This document shows positions 29,602 through 38,303 of a stretch of DNA of 64,000 nucleotides, piece after piece (position 1 is the stretch's first letter; every line of letters starts with the position of its first letter). The position numbers were made by a program, and so were the translations under genes. Source of the stretch: Novosphingobium meiothermophilum (GTDB lineage Bacteria; Pseudomonadota; Alphaproteobacteria; Sphingomonadales; Sphingomonadaceae); contig NZ_QGHL01000005.1 in the NCBI RefSeq assembly GCF_003171715.1, positions 124,001-188,000 on the forward strand, in the 5' to 3' direction. A model generated the notes under the pieces. The model was not told where the DNA came from. It did no database searches and saw only the letters and a list, made by a program, of their open reading frames with translations.

Positions 29602-32463
29602 ATGACCGAGCAACGCGACTATCGTCCCACCGTCTTCCTGCCGAAGACCGATTTCCCCATGAAGGCCGGCCTGCCCCAGAAGGAGCCGGTGATCCTTCAG
29701 CGCTGGGAGGACGAGGGCATTTACCGGAAGGTGCGCGAGGCCCGAAAGGGGCGCGAGAAGTTCATCCTGCATGACGGCCCGCCCTATGCCAATGGCGACA
29801 TGCACATTGGCCATGCGCTGAACCATATCCTGAAGGACATGGTCTGCCGCACCCAGACGCTGCTGGGCAAGGACGCGCCCTATGTGCCCGGCTGGGATTG
29901 CCACGGCCTGCCGATCGAATGGAAGGTCGAGGAAGAATACCGCAAGAAAAAGAAGAACAAGGACGAGGTTCCGCCCAAGGAATTCCGCGCCGAATGCCGC
30001 GCCTATGCCCAGAAGTGGGTCGACGTGCAGCGCGAGCAGTTGAAGCGCCTTGGCATCAATGGCGATTGGGACAATCCCTACCTGACGATGGACGCCCAGG
30101 CCGAAGGCACCATCGTGCGCGAACTGCTGAAGTTTGCAGAAAGCGGCCAACTCTATCGCGGCGCCAAGCCGGTCATGTGGTCGCCGGTCGAAAAGACCGC
30201 GCTGGCCGAAGCCGAGGTTGAATACGAGGACATCACCTCGACCCAGATCGACGTGGGCTTCGAGATCGTGGAATCGCCGATCCCCGAACTCGTTGGCGCC
30301 CATGCGGTGATCTGGACGACGACGCCCTGGACGATTCCGGTCAATCAGGCTTTGGCCTATGGGCCGGAGGTTGATTACACCTTTCTGACTGATGGTGATC
30401 GTAAAGTAATCGTCGCCACAGCTCTCACGTCCCAATTCATGGAGCGATCTGGGGACCAGTGGTCTCACGTGATGGGATCAACCGGTCCGTTCGTGTTTAA
30501 AGGCTCCACATTCGCCGGAACCATCTGCCGCCACCCGATGCACCATCTCGGTGGCTTTTTCGCCAAGCAGCGCCCCATGCTCCCCGGCGATTTCGTCACC
30601 ACCGACAGCGGCACGGGCCTTGTCCACATGGCGCCCGATCATGGCGAGGACGACTTTGCGCTGTGCAAGGCCCACGGGATCGAGCCGGTCTTTGCCGTCA
30701 CGGCCGATGGCAGGTATCGCGAGGACTGGGGCTGGCTCGGCGGACAAGGCTCGGTCATCAATCCCAAGTTCAACGCGCCAGATGGCCCGATCTGCGAGGC
30801 CCTGCGCGAGGCGGGCGGGCTGCTCGCGGCGAGCGCGGACTACAAGCATTCCTACCCGCATTCGTGGCGTTCGAAGGCCAAGGTGATCTATCGCTGCACG
30901 CCGCAGTGGTTCGTGCCGATGGATCGGCCCGTCGCGCACCTGCCGGTGATCGAGAGCGCGGAACAGCGCTGGGAGAACGAGGGCGGCGACCAGACGGTCG
31001 ACGAAGTGCCCGCTGCCGGCGCGCGTTCGCTGCGCGAGATTGCCTTGTCAGAGATCGGGCGGGTGCGCTTCGTCCCCGAAAAGGGCCGCAACCGCATCGG
31101 CGCGATGGTGGAAGGCCGCCCGGACTGGGTGCTTTCACGCCAGCGCGCGTGGGGCGTGCCGATCACGCTGTTCGTCGATCGCAGGACCGGCCAGTATCTG
31201 AACGATCCTGAGGTCAACGCGCGCATCGTTGCCGCCGTCATGGCCGATGGCGTCGATGCATGGGACGAGGAACGCGCGCAGGAGTATCTGGGCGCCAAAT
31301 ACCGGCTGGAAGATTACGAGCGCGTCACCGACATCCTGGATGTGTGGTTCGATTCCGGTTCCACCCATGCCTTCGTGCTCGAATCGGGGCGCTGGCCCGA
31401 TCTGCAATGGCCCGCAAACCTCTATCTCGAAGGATCGGACCAGCATCGCGGCTGGTTCCAGTCCTCGTTGCTGGAAAGCTGCGCCACGCGCGGTCGCGCG
31501 CCCTATGACGCCATCCTGACCCACGGCTTCACCATGGATGCCAAGGGCATGAAGATGTCGAAGTCGCTCGGCAACACGATCAGCCCGATCGACCTGATGC
31601 GCGATTATGGCGCGGACATCCTGCGGCTCTGGGCGCTGTCTGTCGATTTCACCGAGGACCACCGCATCGGCAAGGAAATCCTTGCAGGCGTTGCCGACCA
31701 GTATCGCAAGCTGCGCAATACCTACCGCTATCTGCTGGGCGCGCTCGACGGCTTTACCGAGGACGAGCGGCTGCCGGTAGGCGAGATGCCGGAGCTTGAG
31801 CGCTACATGCTCGGCCTCTTGGGCAAGCTCGATGCAACGCTGCGGCAGGCGGTCGATGCCTTCGACTATAACACCTATGTCCGCGCGCTGACCGATTTCT
31901 GCAACGAGGACCTGTCGGCCTTTTTCTTCGATATCCGCAAGGACTGCCTCTATTGCGACGCACCGGCCGATCCCAAGCGCCGCGCCTATCGCACCGTGCT
32001 GGATGTGCTGTTCCACGCGCTCGTGCGTTATGGCGCGCCGGTGCTGGTGTTCACGGCGGAAGAGGTCTGGCAATCGCGCTATCCGGGCAGCGAGAGCGTG
32101 CACCTGCTGGAATGGCCCGAAGTGCCCGCCGCCACCGTGGACGAGGAGCGCTGGAGCGCATTGCGCGCCCTGCGCCAGCGCGTGAACGAGGCCATCGAAC
32201 CGCTGCGCCGGGAAAAGGTGCTCGGCTCCGGCCTTGAGGCGGTCGTCACCGTGCCGGAAGGTGCGCCGGAGGCCGATCTGGCCGAACTGTTCATCACCGC
32301 GAAAGTCATCCGCGGGCAGGGCAGCGACGTGACCGTCGAACGCTCAACCGACCACAAGTGCGGCCGTTGCTGGCGCCTGCTTCCCGAAGTTGCGGAAGAT
32401 GGCGCGCTGTGCGGCCGGTGCGAGGACGTGGTGGCCCGGATCGACGCGGAATCGGCTGCCTGA
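29602..32463 (+). CDS. ileS: Isoleucyl-tRNA synthetase
   Basis: Class I aminoacyl-tRNA synthetase, 953 residues. HIGH motif at 68-71 (MHIGHALNH), the CP1 editing domain around residues 200-400, KMSKS at 651-655, an anticodon-binding helical domain and a C-terminal zinc finger (CGRCW...CGRC). This is the bacterial type. Codon use in 30370-30510, inside the editing domain, is noticeably less GC-rich than the rest of the gene (roughly 50-57 percent GC in two 60-base lines I counted), though the reading frame is intact. The lspA start overlaps the stop by one base (TGATG). Confidence 0.97.
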   Translation: MTEQRDYRPTVFLPKTDFPMKAGLPQKEPVILQRWEDEGIYRKVREARKGREKFILHDGPPYANGDMHIGHALNHILKDMVCRTQTLLGKDAPYVPGWDCHGLPIEWKVEEEYRKKKKNKDEVPPKEFRAECRAYAQKWVDVQREQLKRLGINGDWDNPYLTMDAQAEGTIVRELLKFAESGQLYRGAKPVMWSPVEKTALAEAEVEYEDITSTQIDVGFEIVESPIPELVGAHAVIWTTTPWTIPVNQALAYGPEVDYTFLTDGDRKVIVATALTSQFMERSGDQWSHVMGSTGPFVFKGSTFAGTICRHPMHHLGGFFAKQRPMLPGDFVTTDSGTGLVHMAPDHGEDDFALCKAHGIEPVFAVTADGRYREDWGWLGGQGSVINPKFNAPDGPICEALREAGGLLAASADYKHSYPHSWRSKAKVIYRCTPQWFVPMDRPVAHLPVIESAEQRWENEGGDQTVDEVPAAGARSLREIALSEIGRVRFVPEKGRNRIGAMVEGRPDWVLSRQRAWGVPITLFVDRRTGQYLNDPEVNARIVAAVMADGVDAWDEERAQEYLGAKYRLEDYERVTDILDVWFDSGSTHAFVLESGRWPDLQWPANLYLEGSDQHRGWFQSSLLESCATRGRAPYDAILTHGFTMDAKGMKMSKSLGNTISPIDLMRDYGADILRLWALSVDFTEDHRIGKEILAGVADQYRKLRNTYRYLLGALDGFTEDERLPVGEMPELERYMLGLLGKLDATLRQAVDAFDYNTYVRALTDFCNEDLSAFFFDIRKDCLYCDAPADPKRRAYRTVLDVLFHALVRYGAPVLVFTAEEVWQSRYPGSESVHLLEWPEVPAATVDEERWSALRALRQRVNEAIEPLRREKVLGSGLEAVVTVPEGAPEADLAELFITAKVIRGQGSDVTVERSTDHKCGRCWRLLPEVAEDGALCGRCEDVVARIDAESAA

Positions 32464-32981
32464 TGCTCACTCGCCTGCGCATTCAGGGTCTTGGGCTTGC
32501 GCTGCTGGTGGCACTGATCGACCGCAGCGTGAAGGCGCTGATGATCGGCCCGCTGGCGCTGCGCGAACGCGGGCTGATCGAACTCCTGCCCTTCTTCGAC
32601 CTGCGCTATGCCGAAAACCTTGGCGTTTCCTTCGGCATGTTCAGCGCCACATCGCCGCAAATGCGGCTGGGGCTGATCGCGATAACGGCGCTGATCGCCA
32701 CGGGGGTTCTGATCTGGCTGCTGCGCGAGACCGCGCGGGCGGAGATCTTCGGCCTTGCCCTGATTCTGGGCGGAGCGCTGGGCAATATCTATGACCGGGT
32801 CGTGTTCGGCTATGTCATCGACTATGCCGATCTCAACATCGGGGAATGGCGGCCGTTCCAGATCTTCAACCTTGCCGATGCGGCGATCACCTTCGGCGTC
32901 CTGATACTGCTTGCCCGCTCGTTCAAATCGGGCGAAAAGCCTGATGAAACCGGCGACGATACCGCCACGGAGAATGCATGA
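32463..32981 (+). CDS. lspA: Lipoprotein signal peptidase (signal peptidase II)
   Basis: Inner-membrane aspartyl protease that cleaves prolipoprotein signal peptides. 172 residues, four hydrophobic helices; the catalytic aspartates lie in NIYDRVVFGYVIDY and IFNLADAAITFG, and RYAENLGVSFGMF is the conserved second motif. The ATG at 32463 overlaps the ileS stop by one base. The stop overlaps the next gene, itself a lipoprotein, by 4 bp. Confidence 0.95.
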   Translation: MLTRLRIQGLGLALLVALIDRSVKALMIGPLALRERGLIELLPFFDLRYAENLGVSFGMFSATSPQMRLGLIAITALIATGVLIWLLRETARAEIFGLALILGGALGNIYDRVVFGYVIDYADLNIGEWRPFQIFNLADAAITFGVLILLARSFKSGEKPDETGDDTATENA

Positions 32982-33394
32982 TGCGTAAAGCCGCTGCCCT
33001 TGTTCTGGTTCTCTGCGGGGCAACCCTCGTTTCCGCCTGCGGTAGCAGCGGCGGGCTGCTCAACCGTGGTCGTCCGGATGAAATGGCCGTCACCCGCGCC
33101 GCGCCGCTGGTAGTGCCGCCCGATTTCGCGCTGACGCCTCCCAGCCCCGGTGCGCCGCGCCCGCAGGATTCTGACGCAGGCAAGCAGACGCTGGAAACCC
33201 TGTTCGGCGGCCCTTCCGCGCGGTCGAGCATTGAGACCGATGCCATCAACCGCTCCGGCACGGCTGCTGCCTCGATCCGCTCCACCGTGGGCGATCCGGG
33301 CACGCAGACCGTGGCAAAGGGGCAGGTTTTGCGCGATATTCTGGCCGCCCCCGAAGGCGACGGGCAGGCCGCATCGGCCAGTATTCCCGGCTGA
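32978..33394 (+). CDS. DUF3035-type lipoprotein
   Basis: 138 residues with a lipoprotein signal peptide; the lipobox VSAC puts the acylated cysteine at position 21. The mature part has the DUF3035 signature RPDEMAV...APLVVPPDFALTPP, common behind lspA in sphingomonads. The function is unknown. It is coupled to lspA by an ATGA overlap. The end of the gene, including its stop codon, lies in an 18-bp tandem duplication (33381-33416). Confidence 0.88.
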   Translation: MMRKAAALVLVLCGATLVSACGSSGGLLNRGRPDEMAVTRAAPLVVPPDFALTPPSPGAPRPQDSDAGKQTLETLFGGPSARSSIETDAINRSGTAAASIRSTVGDPGTQTVAKGQVLRDILAAPEGDGQAASASIPG

Positions 33395-33416
33395 TCTGGT
33401 ATTCCCGGCTGATCTG
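33381..33416. repeat. 18-bp perfect tandem duplication over a stop codon
   Basis: GTATTCCCGGCTGATCTG occurs twice in direct succession. The first copy encodes the last residues (S)IPG and stop of the DUF3035 lipoprotein; the second lies just past the stop. Confidence 0.9.
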
Positions 33417-33450
33417 GCAGCTTTGCAGTTGCCATCTCACAGAAGATTAG

Positions 33451-33477
33451 CAAAGGCCCCGCTTCGGCGGGGCTTTG
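33451..33477. terminator. Bidirectional terminator between the lspA operon and ung
   Basis: GCCCCGC-TTCG-GCGGGGC, a 7-bp stem with a stable UUCG tetraloop, flanked by AAA on the left and TTT on the right. It lies 57 bp after the lipoprotein stop and directly before the ung stop (minus strand). Confidence 0.75.
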
Positions 33478-34161
33478 TTACAGCCGCCAGTCGATTGCTC
33501 CGCGCCCGTGTTCTTCCAGAAAGGCATTGGCGCGGCTGAAATGGCGGCAGCCGAAGAACCCGTTATGCGCCGAAAGCGGGCTGGGGTGTGCGGCCTTGAG
33601 CACAAGGTGCGGGCCATCGGCAAGGCCAGGAACGCGCGCCGCCTTCTTCTGGGCATGGCTTCCCCACAGCATGAACACCGCAGGTTCCGGGCGCGCCGCC
33701 ACGGCGGCAATGGCGGCATCGGTGAACAGTTCCCATCCCTTGCCCTGATGCGACCCGGCACTCGCCGCCTCGACCGTCAGCGCATTGTTGAGCAGGAGCA
33801 CCCCCTGTTCGGCCCAGCGCGCAAGGTGCCCGTGGCCTGCGCGCGGCAGGCCGAGATCGGCTTCAAGCTCCTTGTAGATGTTCACCAGGCTCGGCGGGAT
33901 CTTCACGCCCTGCTGCACCGAAAAGGCGAGACCATGCGCCTGCCCCGGCCCATGATAGGGGTCCTGCCCCAGAATGACCACGCGCACCGCATCAAGCGGG
34001 GTCAGTTCCAGCGCGGCCAGCCGCTGCCCGCGCGGCGGATAGATGACCTTGCCCGCCCGCTCCTCGGCCTGAAGGAAACCACCCAGCGCGCGCAAGGGCG
34101 GCGATTGCAGAACGGGTTCCAGCGCGGCGCGCCAGCTTTCGGGAAGTGCGTTTGCGGTCAT
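33478..34161 (-). CDS. ung: Uracil-DNA glycosylase (family 1)
   Basis: Excises uracil from DNA. 227 residues from the ATG at 34161 ([10 protein letters not shown]). The catalytic water-activating GQDPYHG is at 65-71 (Asp67), the uracil-binding LLLNNALTV follows, and the His loop is [14 protein letters not shown] longer frame to 34302 adds a non-conserved segment and is rejected. It shares a bidirectional terminator with the lspA operon. Confidence 0.96.
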   Translation of the reverse strand: MTANALPESWRAALEPVLQSPPLRALGGFLQAEERAGKVIYPPRGQRLAALELTPLDAVRVVILGQDPYHGPGQAHGLAFSVQQGVKIPPSLVNIYKELEADLGLPRAGHGHLARWAEQGVLLLNNALTVEAASAGSHQGKGWELFTDAAIAAVAARPEPAVFMLWGSHAQKKAARVPGLADGPHLVLKAAHPSPLSAHNGFFGCRHFSRANAFLEEHGRGAIDWRL

Positions 34162-34319
34162 GCCATCGTCGCTTAATTGCGGCAGTCTATCCGGGCAAGC
34201 GGACAAGACGAGGCAGTGCAGGCCGAAGTGCGCTTGTGCAGCATGAGTAACTTCCCCTATGCTGCTTGTGCGAAATGGCCGCGTAATGGCGCGGCGGATC
34301 ACTTACGGATGGTGTGCGA

Positions 34320-35624
34320 ATGAAGATCGCGATGGTTGGCTCGGGCTATGTCGGGCTGGTTTCGGGTGCCTGCTTTGCCGATTTCGGCCACGACGTGGTC
34401 TGCATCGACAAGGACGAAGGCAAGATCAACCGCCTGCTTGAAGGCGTGATGCCGATCTACGAGCCGGGCCTTGCCGAACTGGTCGCCGCCAATGTCAAGG
34501 CAGGCAGGCTGTCCTTCTCAACCGATCTGCCCAGCGCGATCGAAGGCGCACAGGCCGTGTTCATCGCGGTGGGCACGCCCTCGCGGCGGGGCGATGGCCA
34601 TGCCGATCTCAGCTATGTCTATGCGGTGGCTCAGGAACTGGCCGCCAATATCCGCACGCCCACGGTTGTCGTCACAAAGTCGACCGTTCCGGTGGGGACA
34701 GGCGACGAGGTTGAACGCATCATCCGCGAGAGCGGCACCGACGTGAAGTTCGCGGTTGTCTCAAACCCGGAGTTCCTGCGCGAAGGCGCAGCCATCGGTG
34801 ATTTCAAGCGTCCGGACCGCATCGTCATCGGCGCGGAAGAGGAATGGGCGCGGGCCGTGATGCAGGAAGTCTATCGCCCGCTGTTCCTCAACAAGGCGCC
34901 GATCCTGTTCACCTCGCGTCGCAGCAGCGAACTCATCAAGTATGCGGCCAATGCCTTCCTTGCCACCAAGATCACCTTCATCAACGAGATGGCCGATCTG
35001 TGCGAGAAGGTGGGAGGCGACGTGCAGGACGTGGCGCGCGGCATCGGCCTTGATAACCGCATAGGGTCCAAGTTCCTCCATGCGGGGCCGGGTTATGGCG
35101 GCTCGTGCTTCCCCAAGGATACGCTGGCCCTGCTCAAGACGGCCGAGGATTTCGGCAGCCCCGTGCGGCTGGTCGAAGCGGTGGTCAAGGTGAACGACAG
35201 CCGCAAGCGTGCCATGGGCCGCAAGGTGATCGAAGCGCTGGGCGGCGATGCGCGAGGCAAGCGCGTGGCGCTGCTTGGTCTCACGTTCAAGCCCAATACC
35301 GACGACATGCGCGATGCGCCCTCCATCGCGATCGTGCAGACCCTGCTCGATGCGGGTGCCGAAGTGGTGGCCTATGATCCCGAAGGCATGGAAGCGGCCG
35401 CCGCGATCATGCCTGAGGTGAAAATGGCGACAAGCGCCTATGCCGCGGTCGAGGGTGCCGATGCGGTGGCGCTTGTCACCGAATGGGATGCCTTCCGCGC
35501 GCTCGATCTGGCGCGGGTGAAGGCGCTGGTGAAGTCGCCGGTGCTGGTGGACCTGCGCAATGTCTATGACCCGGCCGAAGCGCGCGGTGCGGGCTTTGCC
35601 TATTCCAGCATTGGCCGGGTCTGA
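34320..35624 (+). CDS. ugd: UDP-glucose 6-dehydrogenase
   Basis: Oxidises UDP-glucose to UDP-glucuronate for polysaccharides. 434 residues: MKIAMVGSGYVGLVSGACFA with the NAD loop, VAVGTPSRRGDG-type region, central-domain SSELIKYAANAFLATKITFINE, the catalytic Cys263 in GPGYGGSCFPKD and LGLTFKPNTDDMRD. I use the ATG at 34320; a GTG two codons upstream is possible. A 44-nt hairpin (35638-35681) lies behind it. With galE it indicates active surface-sugar metabolism. Confidence 0.95.
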   Translation: MKIAMVGSGYVGLVSGACFADFGHDVVCIDKDEGKINRLLEGVMPIYEPGLAELVAANVKAGRLSFSTDLPSAIEGAQAVFIAVGTPSRRGDGHADLSYVYAVAQELAANIRTPTVVVTKSTVPVGTGDEVERIIRESGTDVKFAVVSNPEFLREGAAIGDFKRPDRIVIGAEEEWARAVMQEVYRPLFLNKAPILFTSRRSSELIKYAANAFLATKITFINEMADLCEKVGGDVQDVARGIGLDNRIGSKFLHAGPGYGGSCFPKDTLALLKTAEDFGSPVRLVEAVVKVNDSRKRAMGRKVIEALGGDARGKRVALLGLTFKPNTDDMRDAPSIAIVQTLLDAGAEVVAYDPEGMEAAAAIMPEVKMATSAYAAVEGADAVALVTEWDAFRALDLARVKALVKSPVLVDLRNVYDPAEARGAGFAYSSIGRV

Positions 35625-35637
35625 CAGGCAGCACAAT

Positions 35638-35681
35638 CGGGCACACGGGGCGCCGGACTGAATGCTTGCGGCCCGTGCCCG
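35638..35681. terminator. Hairpin downstream of ugd
   Basis: CGGGCAC and GTGCCCG form a 7-bp stem around a 30-nt loop that itself contains GGGGC/GCCC pairing options. There is no T-run, so it is only a possible terminator or mRNA-end structure. Confidence 0.3.
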
Positions 35682-35700
35682 GAACGCCTAAGCGACGGGG

Positions 35701-36318
35701 ATGGCCGTATTCCTTCATGAAGAAGACCTGCCCGAAGGCGTGCTTGCGCCCGGCCCGGTCGCCGTCGACACTGAAACCATGGGGCTGGTCACACCGCGCG
35801 ACCGTCTGTGCGTGGTCCAGATTTCCGACGGCGGCGGGGATGAACATCTCGTGCGCTTTTCGCCCGGCAGCACCTTTGCCGCGCCGAACCTCAAGGCGGT
35901 TCTGGCCGATCCCGCGCGGCTCAAACTCTTCCATTTCGCGCGGTTCGATCTGGCCGCGATCGAACATTACCTCGGCGTGATGGCAACGCCGGTCTTCTGC
36001 ACCAAGATCGCCTCGAAGCTGGTGCGCACCTACACTGATCGTCACGGTCTGAAGGAACTGGTGCGCGAACTGCTGGGCAAGGAGATTTCCAAGCAGCAGC
36101 AATCCAGCGACTGGGGCGGGCCGGTGCTGTCAGAAGCGCAGCAGGAATATGCCGCCTCGGACGTGCGCCACCTTCATGCCATGCACGCCATACTGGTCGA
36201 GCGGCTGGAGCGCGAGGGCCGCTCCGCCATGGCGCAGGCATGCTTCGATTTCCTGCCCACCCGCGCCCGGCTGGATCTGGCGGGCTGGGCCGAGCGCGAC
36301 ATCTTCAGCCACGAGTAA
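35701..36318 (+). CDS. rnd: Ribonuclease D-like 3'-5' exonuclease
   Basis: DEDDy exoribonuclease domain without the HRDC domains of E. coli RNase D; 205 residues, the short alphaproteobacterial form. Metal ligands: Asp and Glu in VDTETMGL, Asp in HFARFDLAAIE and the YAASDVRHLH segment with the catalytic Tyr and final Asp. It lies directly upstream of lptC-lptA (25 bp), a conserved alphaproteobacterial order. Confidence 0.92.
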   Translation: MAVFLHEEDLPEGVLAPGPVAVDTETMGLVTPRDRLCVVQISDGGGDEHLVRFSPGSTFAAPNLKAVLADPARLKLFHFARFDLAAIEHYLGVMATPVFCTKIASKLVRTYTDRHGLKELVRELLGKEISKQQQSSDWGGPVLSEAQQEYAASDVRHLHAMHAILVERLEREGRSAMAQACFDFLPTRARLDLAGWAERDIFSHE

Positions 36319-36343
36319 TCCCGCCGGAGGCAAGGCCGCAACC

Positions 36344-36988
36344 ATGACCGTGCAGGCTGATATCATCAGGATCAAGCGCCGGAGCTTTGCCGCTCCCGGC
36401 GGGTTCCATGATCGGCTCGTGCATGTTCTTGCCCGTGCGCTGCCTGTGGCCATCGGCGCGCTGCTGGCGGTGATGATCCTTGCCCCGCTGTCGCCGCGCG
36501 GCGAGATCAGCTTCCTGCTCGACCGGCGCAAGGTGGCGGTTGTCGATGACCGGATGCAGGTTTCCAGCGCCATGTATCGCGGCCAGGACAACGAAGGGCG
36601 CAACTTCTCGATCACTGCCGGATCGGCAGTGCAGCGCACCAAGGCCCGGCCGCTGATCGAACTGGAGCAGCTTACCGCGCGCATCATGCTGAACGATGGC
36701 CCCGCGCTGCTGACCGCGGCCAAGGGCAACTACGATTTCGGCAAGGAAATCGTCGATATTGCCGGGCCGATCAATTTCCAAACCTCCGACGGCTACCGGA
36801 TGACCGCCTCGAATGTGGACATCGACCTTGGCAGCAAGCGGCTGAAAAGCCGCGGACCGGTCGAAGGCCGCATCCCGGCCGGGACGTTCTCGGCCGACCG
36901 CATCAGCGCCGATCTTTCCGAGCGCACCGTTACCCTTGATGGCAACGCCCGCCTGCGCATGGTGCCGGGCCAGATGAAGATGCCCTGA
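36344..36988 (+). CDS. lptC: LPS transport protein LptC
   Basis: Bitopic inner-membrane protein that hands lipopolysaccharide from LptBFG to LptA. 214 residues: one transmembrane helix at about 29-48 (VLARALPVAIGALLAVMILA) and a periplasmic beta-jellyroll (YRGQDNEGRNFSITAGSAVQ, LTAAKGNYDF, GKRLKSRGP-like strand). ATG 36344 has GGAGG 13 bp upstream. The stop overlaps the lptA start by one base. Confidence 0.88.
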   Translation: MTVQADIIRIKRRSFAAPGGFHDRLVHVLARALPVAIGALLAVMILAPLSPRGEISFLLDRRKVAVVDDRMQVSSAMYRGQDNEGRNFSITAGSAVQRTKARPLIELEQLTARIMLNDGPALLTAAKGNYDFGKEIVDIAGPINFQTSDGYRMTASNVDIDLGSKRLKSRGPVEGRIPAGTFSADRISADLSERTVTLDGNARLRMVPGQMKMP

Positions 36989-37554
36989 TGATGAGCGAGA
37001 CGCCCATGACCAAGATGCCGATGCTCCAAGCCGTGCGATCCGCCCGGCCGCTGCGCTGGGTCGCCATCGGCTTTGCCGGATCGGCAGCCCTTGTGGCGGG
37101 CGCACAGCACCTCTCGGCACAAGGCATCGCCAGCCACGACAGCAAGGCCCCCGTGAACTACGCCGCCGATCGGATCGAGGTGCAGGACAAGGCCAAGCGC
37201 GTTGTGCTTTCAGGCCATGTCGACATCAGCCAGGCTGACCTGCGAATGCAGGCAGCACGAACCACGGTGGCCTATACCGACAACGGCGAGATCCAGATCG
37301 ACCGGATCGATGCCACAGGCGGTGTCCGGATTGACCGCGGCACCGAACAGGCGCGGGGCGATGTGGCGGTCTATGATTTCGGGCGCAAGGTCATCACCAT
37401 GACTGGCAACGTGGCGCTGCGCCGCAATGGCGACACGCTCAACGGAGGGCGGCTGGTGATCGATCTCGATTCGGGCCTTTCCAGCATCGATGGCAAGAGC
37501 AGTGGCTCAGGCCGGGTTTCCGGCACGTTTCAGGTTCGGGGCAACAAGAACTGA
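36988..37554 (+). CDS. lptA: LPS transport periplasmic protein LptA
   Basis: Periplasmic bridge protein of the Lpt machine. 188 residues: a hydrophobic leader (WVAIGFAGSAALVAGAQHLSAQG) and an OstA-type beta-taco with repeated strands (APVNYAADRIEVQDKAKRVVL, abbreviated YAADRIEVQDK; GHVDISQADLRMQA; TGNVALRRNGDTLNGGRLVID). It overlaps lptC by one base. lptB and rpoN, usually next, are absent here: the convergent hypothetical gene follows after 41 bp. Confidence 0.9.
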   Translation: MMSETPMTKMPMLQAVRSARPLRWVAIGFAGSAALVAGAQHLSAQGIASHDSKAPVNYAADRIEVQDKAKRVVLSGHVDISQADLRMQAARTTVAYTDNGEIQIDRIDATGGVRIDRGTEQARGDVAVYDFGRKVITMTGNVALRRNGDTLNGGRLVIDLDSGLSSIDGKSSGSGRVSGTFQVRGNKN

Positions 37555-37595
37555 ACGACCGGCCCACTCGCCAGCAGGCGGGATGCGCGGCGCCA

Positions 37596-38303
37596 TCAGC
37601 GCCGTCTGGCGGTGCACCTGTCCAGGAGGGCAGCCTCGGCCGCATGTCCTTTGGCGATGAATGCGCGCTTTGCCGCCTGCGCGGCGGCGCAATCGGGGCG
37701 AGCACCGGCGTTCTGCGCCATCGTGATCGTCTCGGCCAAGGCGGGCGTGAGATCGCCCGCAGCCTGGCGCAGGAATGCCTTGGTCCAGTTCCCGCCTGCG
37801 GCCATGGCTGCGGCAAGAGCCTGACGGCCCTCCGGCGTTGCCACCAGCCTCGCCGTCATGTCCCTGAGCGGCGCCTGATCTTCCTGCACGCCAAACAGCG
37901 CCGCCAGACGGCGTGCCGCCTCGGCCTCGTCTCCGGCGGCAAGCGCAATGTCGAACATGGCCTGCTGCGCGATGGGATCGCGCCAGCCGCGCTGGGCCGC
38001 GCGCTGGACCAGCAATGCGCTGCCTTGCCGGTCGCCGTTGCGCTCGCTGGCGATGGCCAGCAGGGTGAGGTGCTCGGCTGGCAGAGGGCTGCGCGACACC
38101 AGCGTGCGGGCATCGGCAAGCGCGGCTTCGGGAGCAGCGCTGCGCACAGTCGCAATCGTTAGCCGTTCCTGCGCAAAGCTGCGGAAGACCGGCGGCACCA
38201 GCGAGGCCAGCGCGGGCTGACGACGCGATGCCCGGTCAAGTTGCGCCCCGGTTGCAATCACGGCCAACAGGCCAATCAGCGCCAGCCATACGATGCGCTT
38301 CAT
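37596..38303 (-). CDS. Membrane-anchored TPR-like protein of unknown function
   Basis: 235 residues: an N-terminal hydrophobic segment (MKRIVWLALIGLLAVIATGA) anchors an alpha-helical, alanine-rich body with degenerate tetratricopeptide-like repeats (HLTLLAIASERNGDRQGSALLVQRA, shortened LLAIASERNGDRQGS; AMFDIALAAGDEAEAARRLAALF). No catalytic motif is visible. The ATG at 38303 overlaps the stop of the O-antigen ligase gene by 4 bp, so it probably works with that enzyme in surface glycan polymerisation or ligation (inference). Confidence 0.7.
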   Translation of the reverse strand: MKRIVWLALIGLLAVIATGAQLDRASRRQPALASLVPPVFRSFAQERLTIATVRSAAPEAALADARTLVSRSPLPAEHLTLLAIASERNGDRQGSALLVQRAAQRGWRDPIAQQAMFDIALAAGDEAEAARRLAALFGVQEDQAPLRDMTARLVATPEGRQALAAAMAAGGNWTKAFLRQAAGDLTPALAETITMAQNAGARPDCAAAQAAKRAFIAKGHAAEAALLDRCTARRR

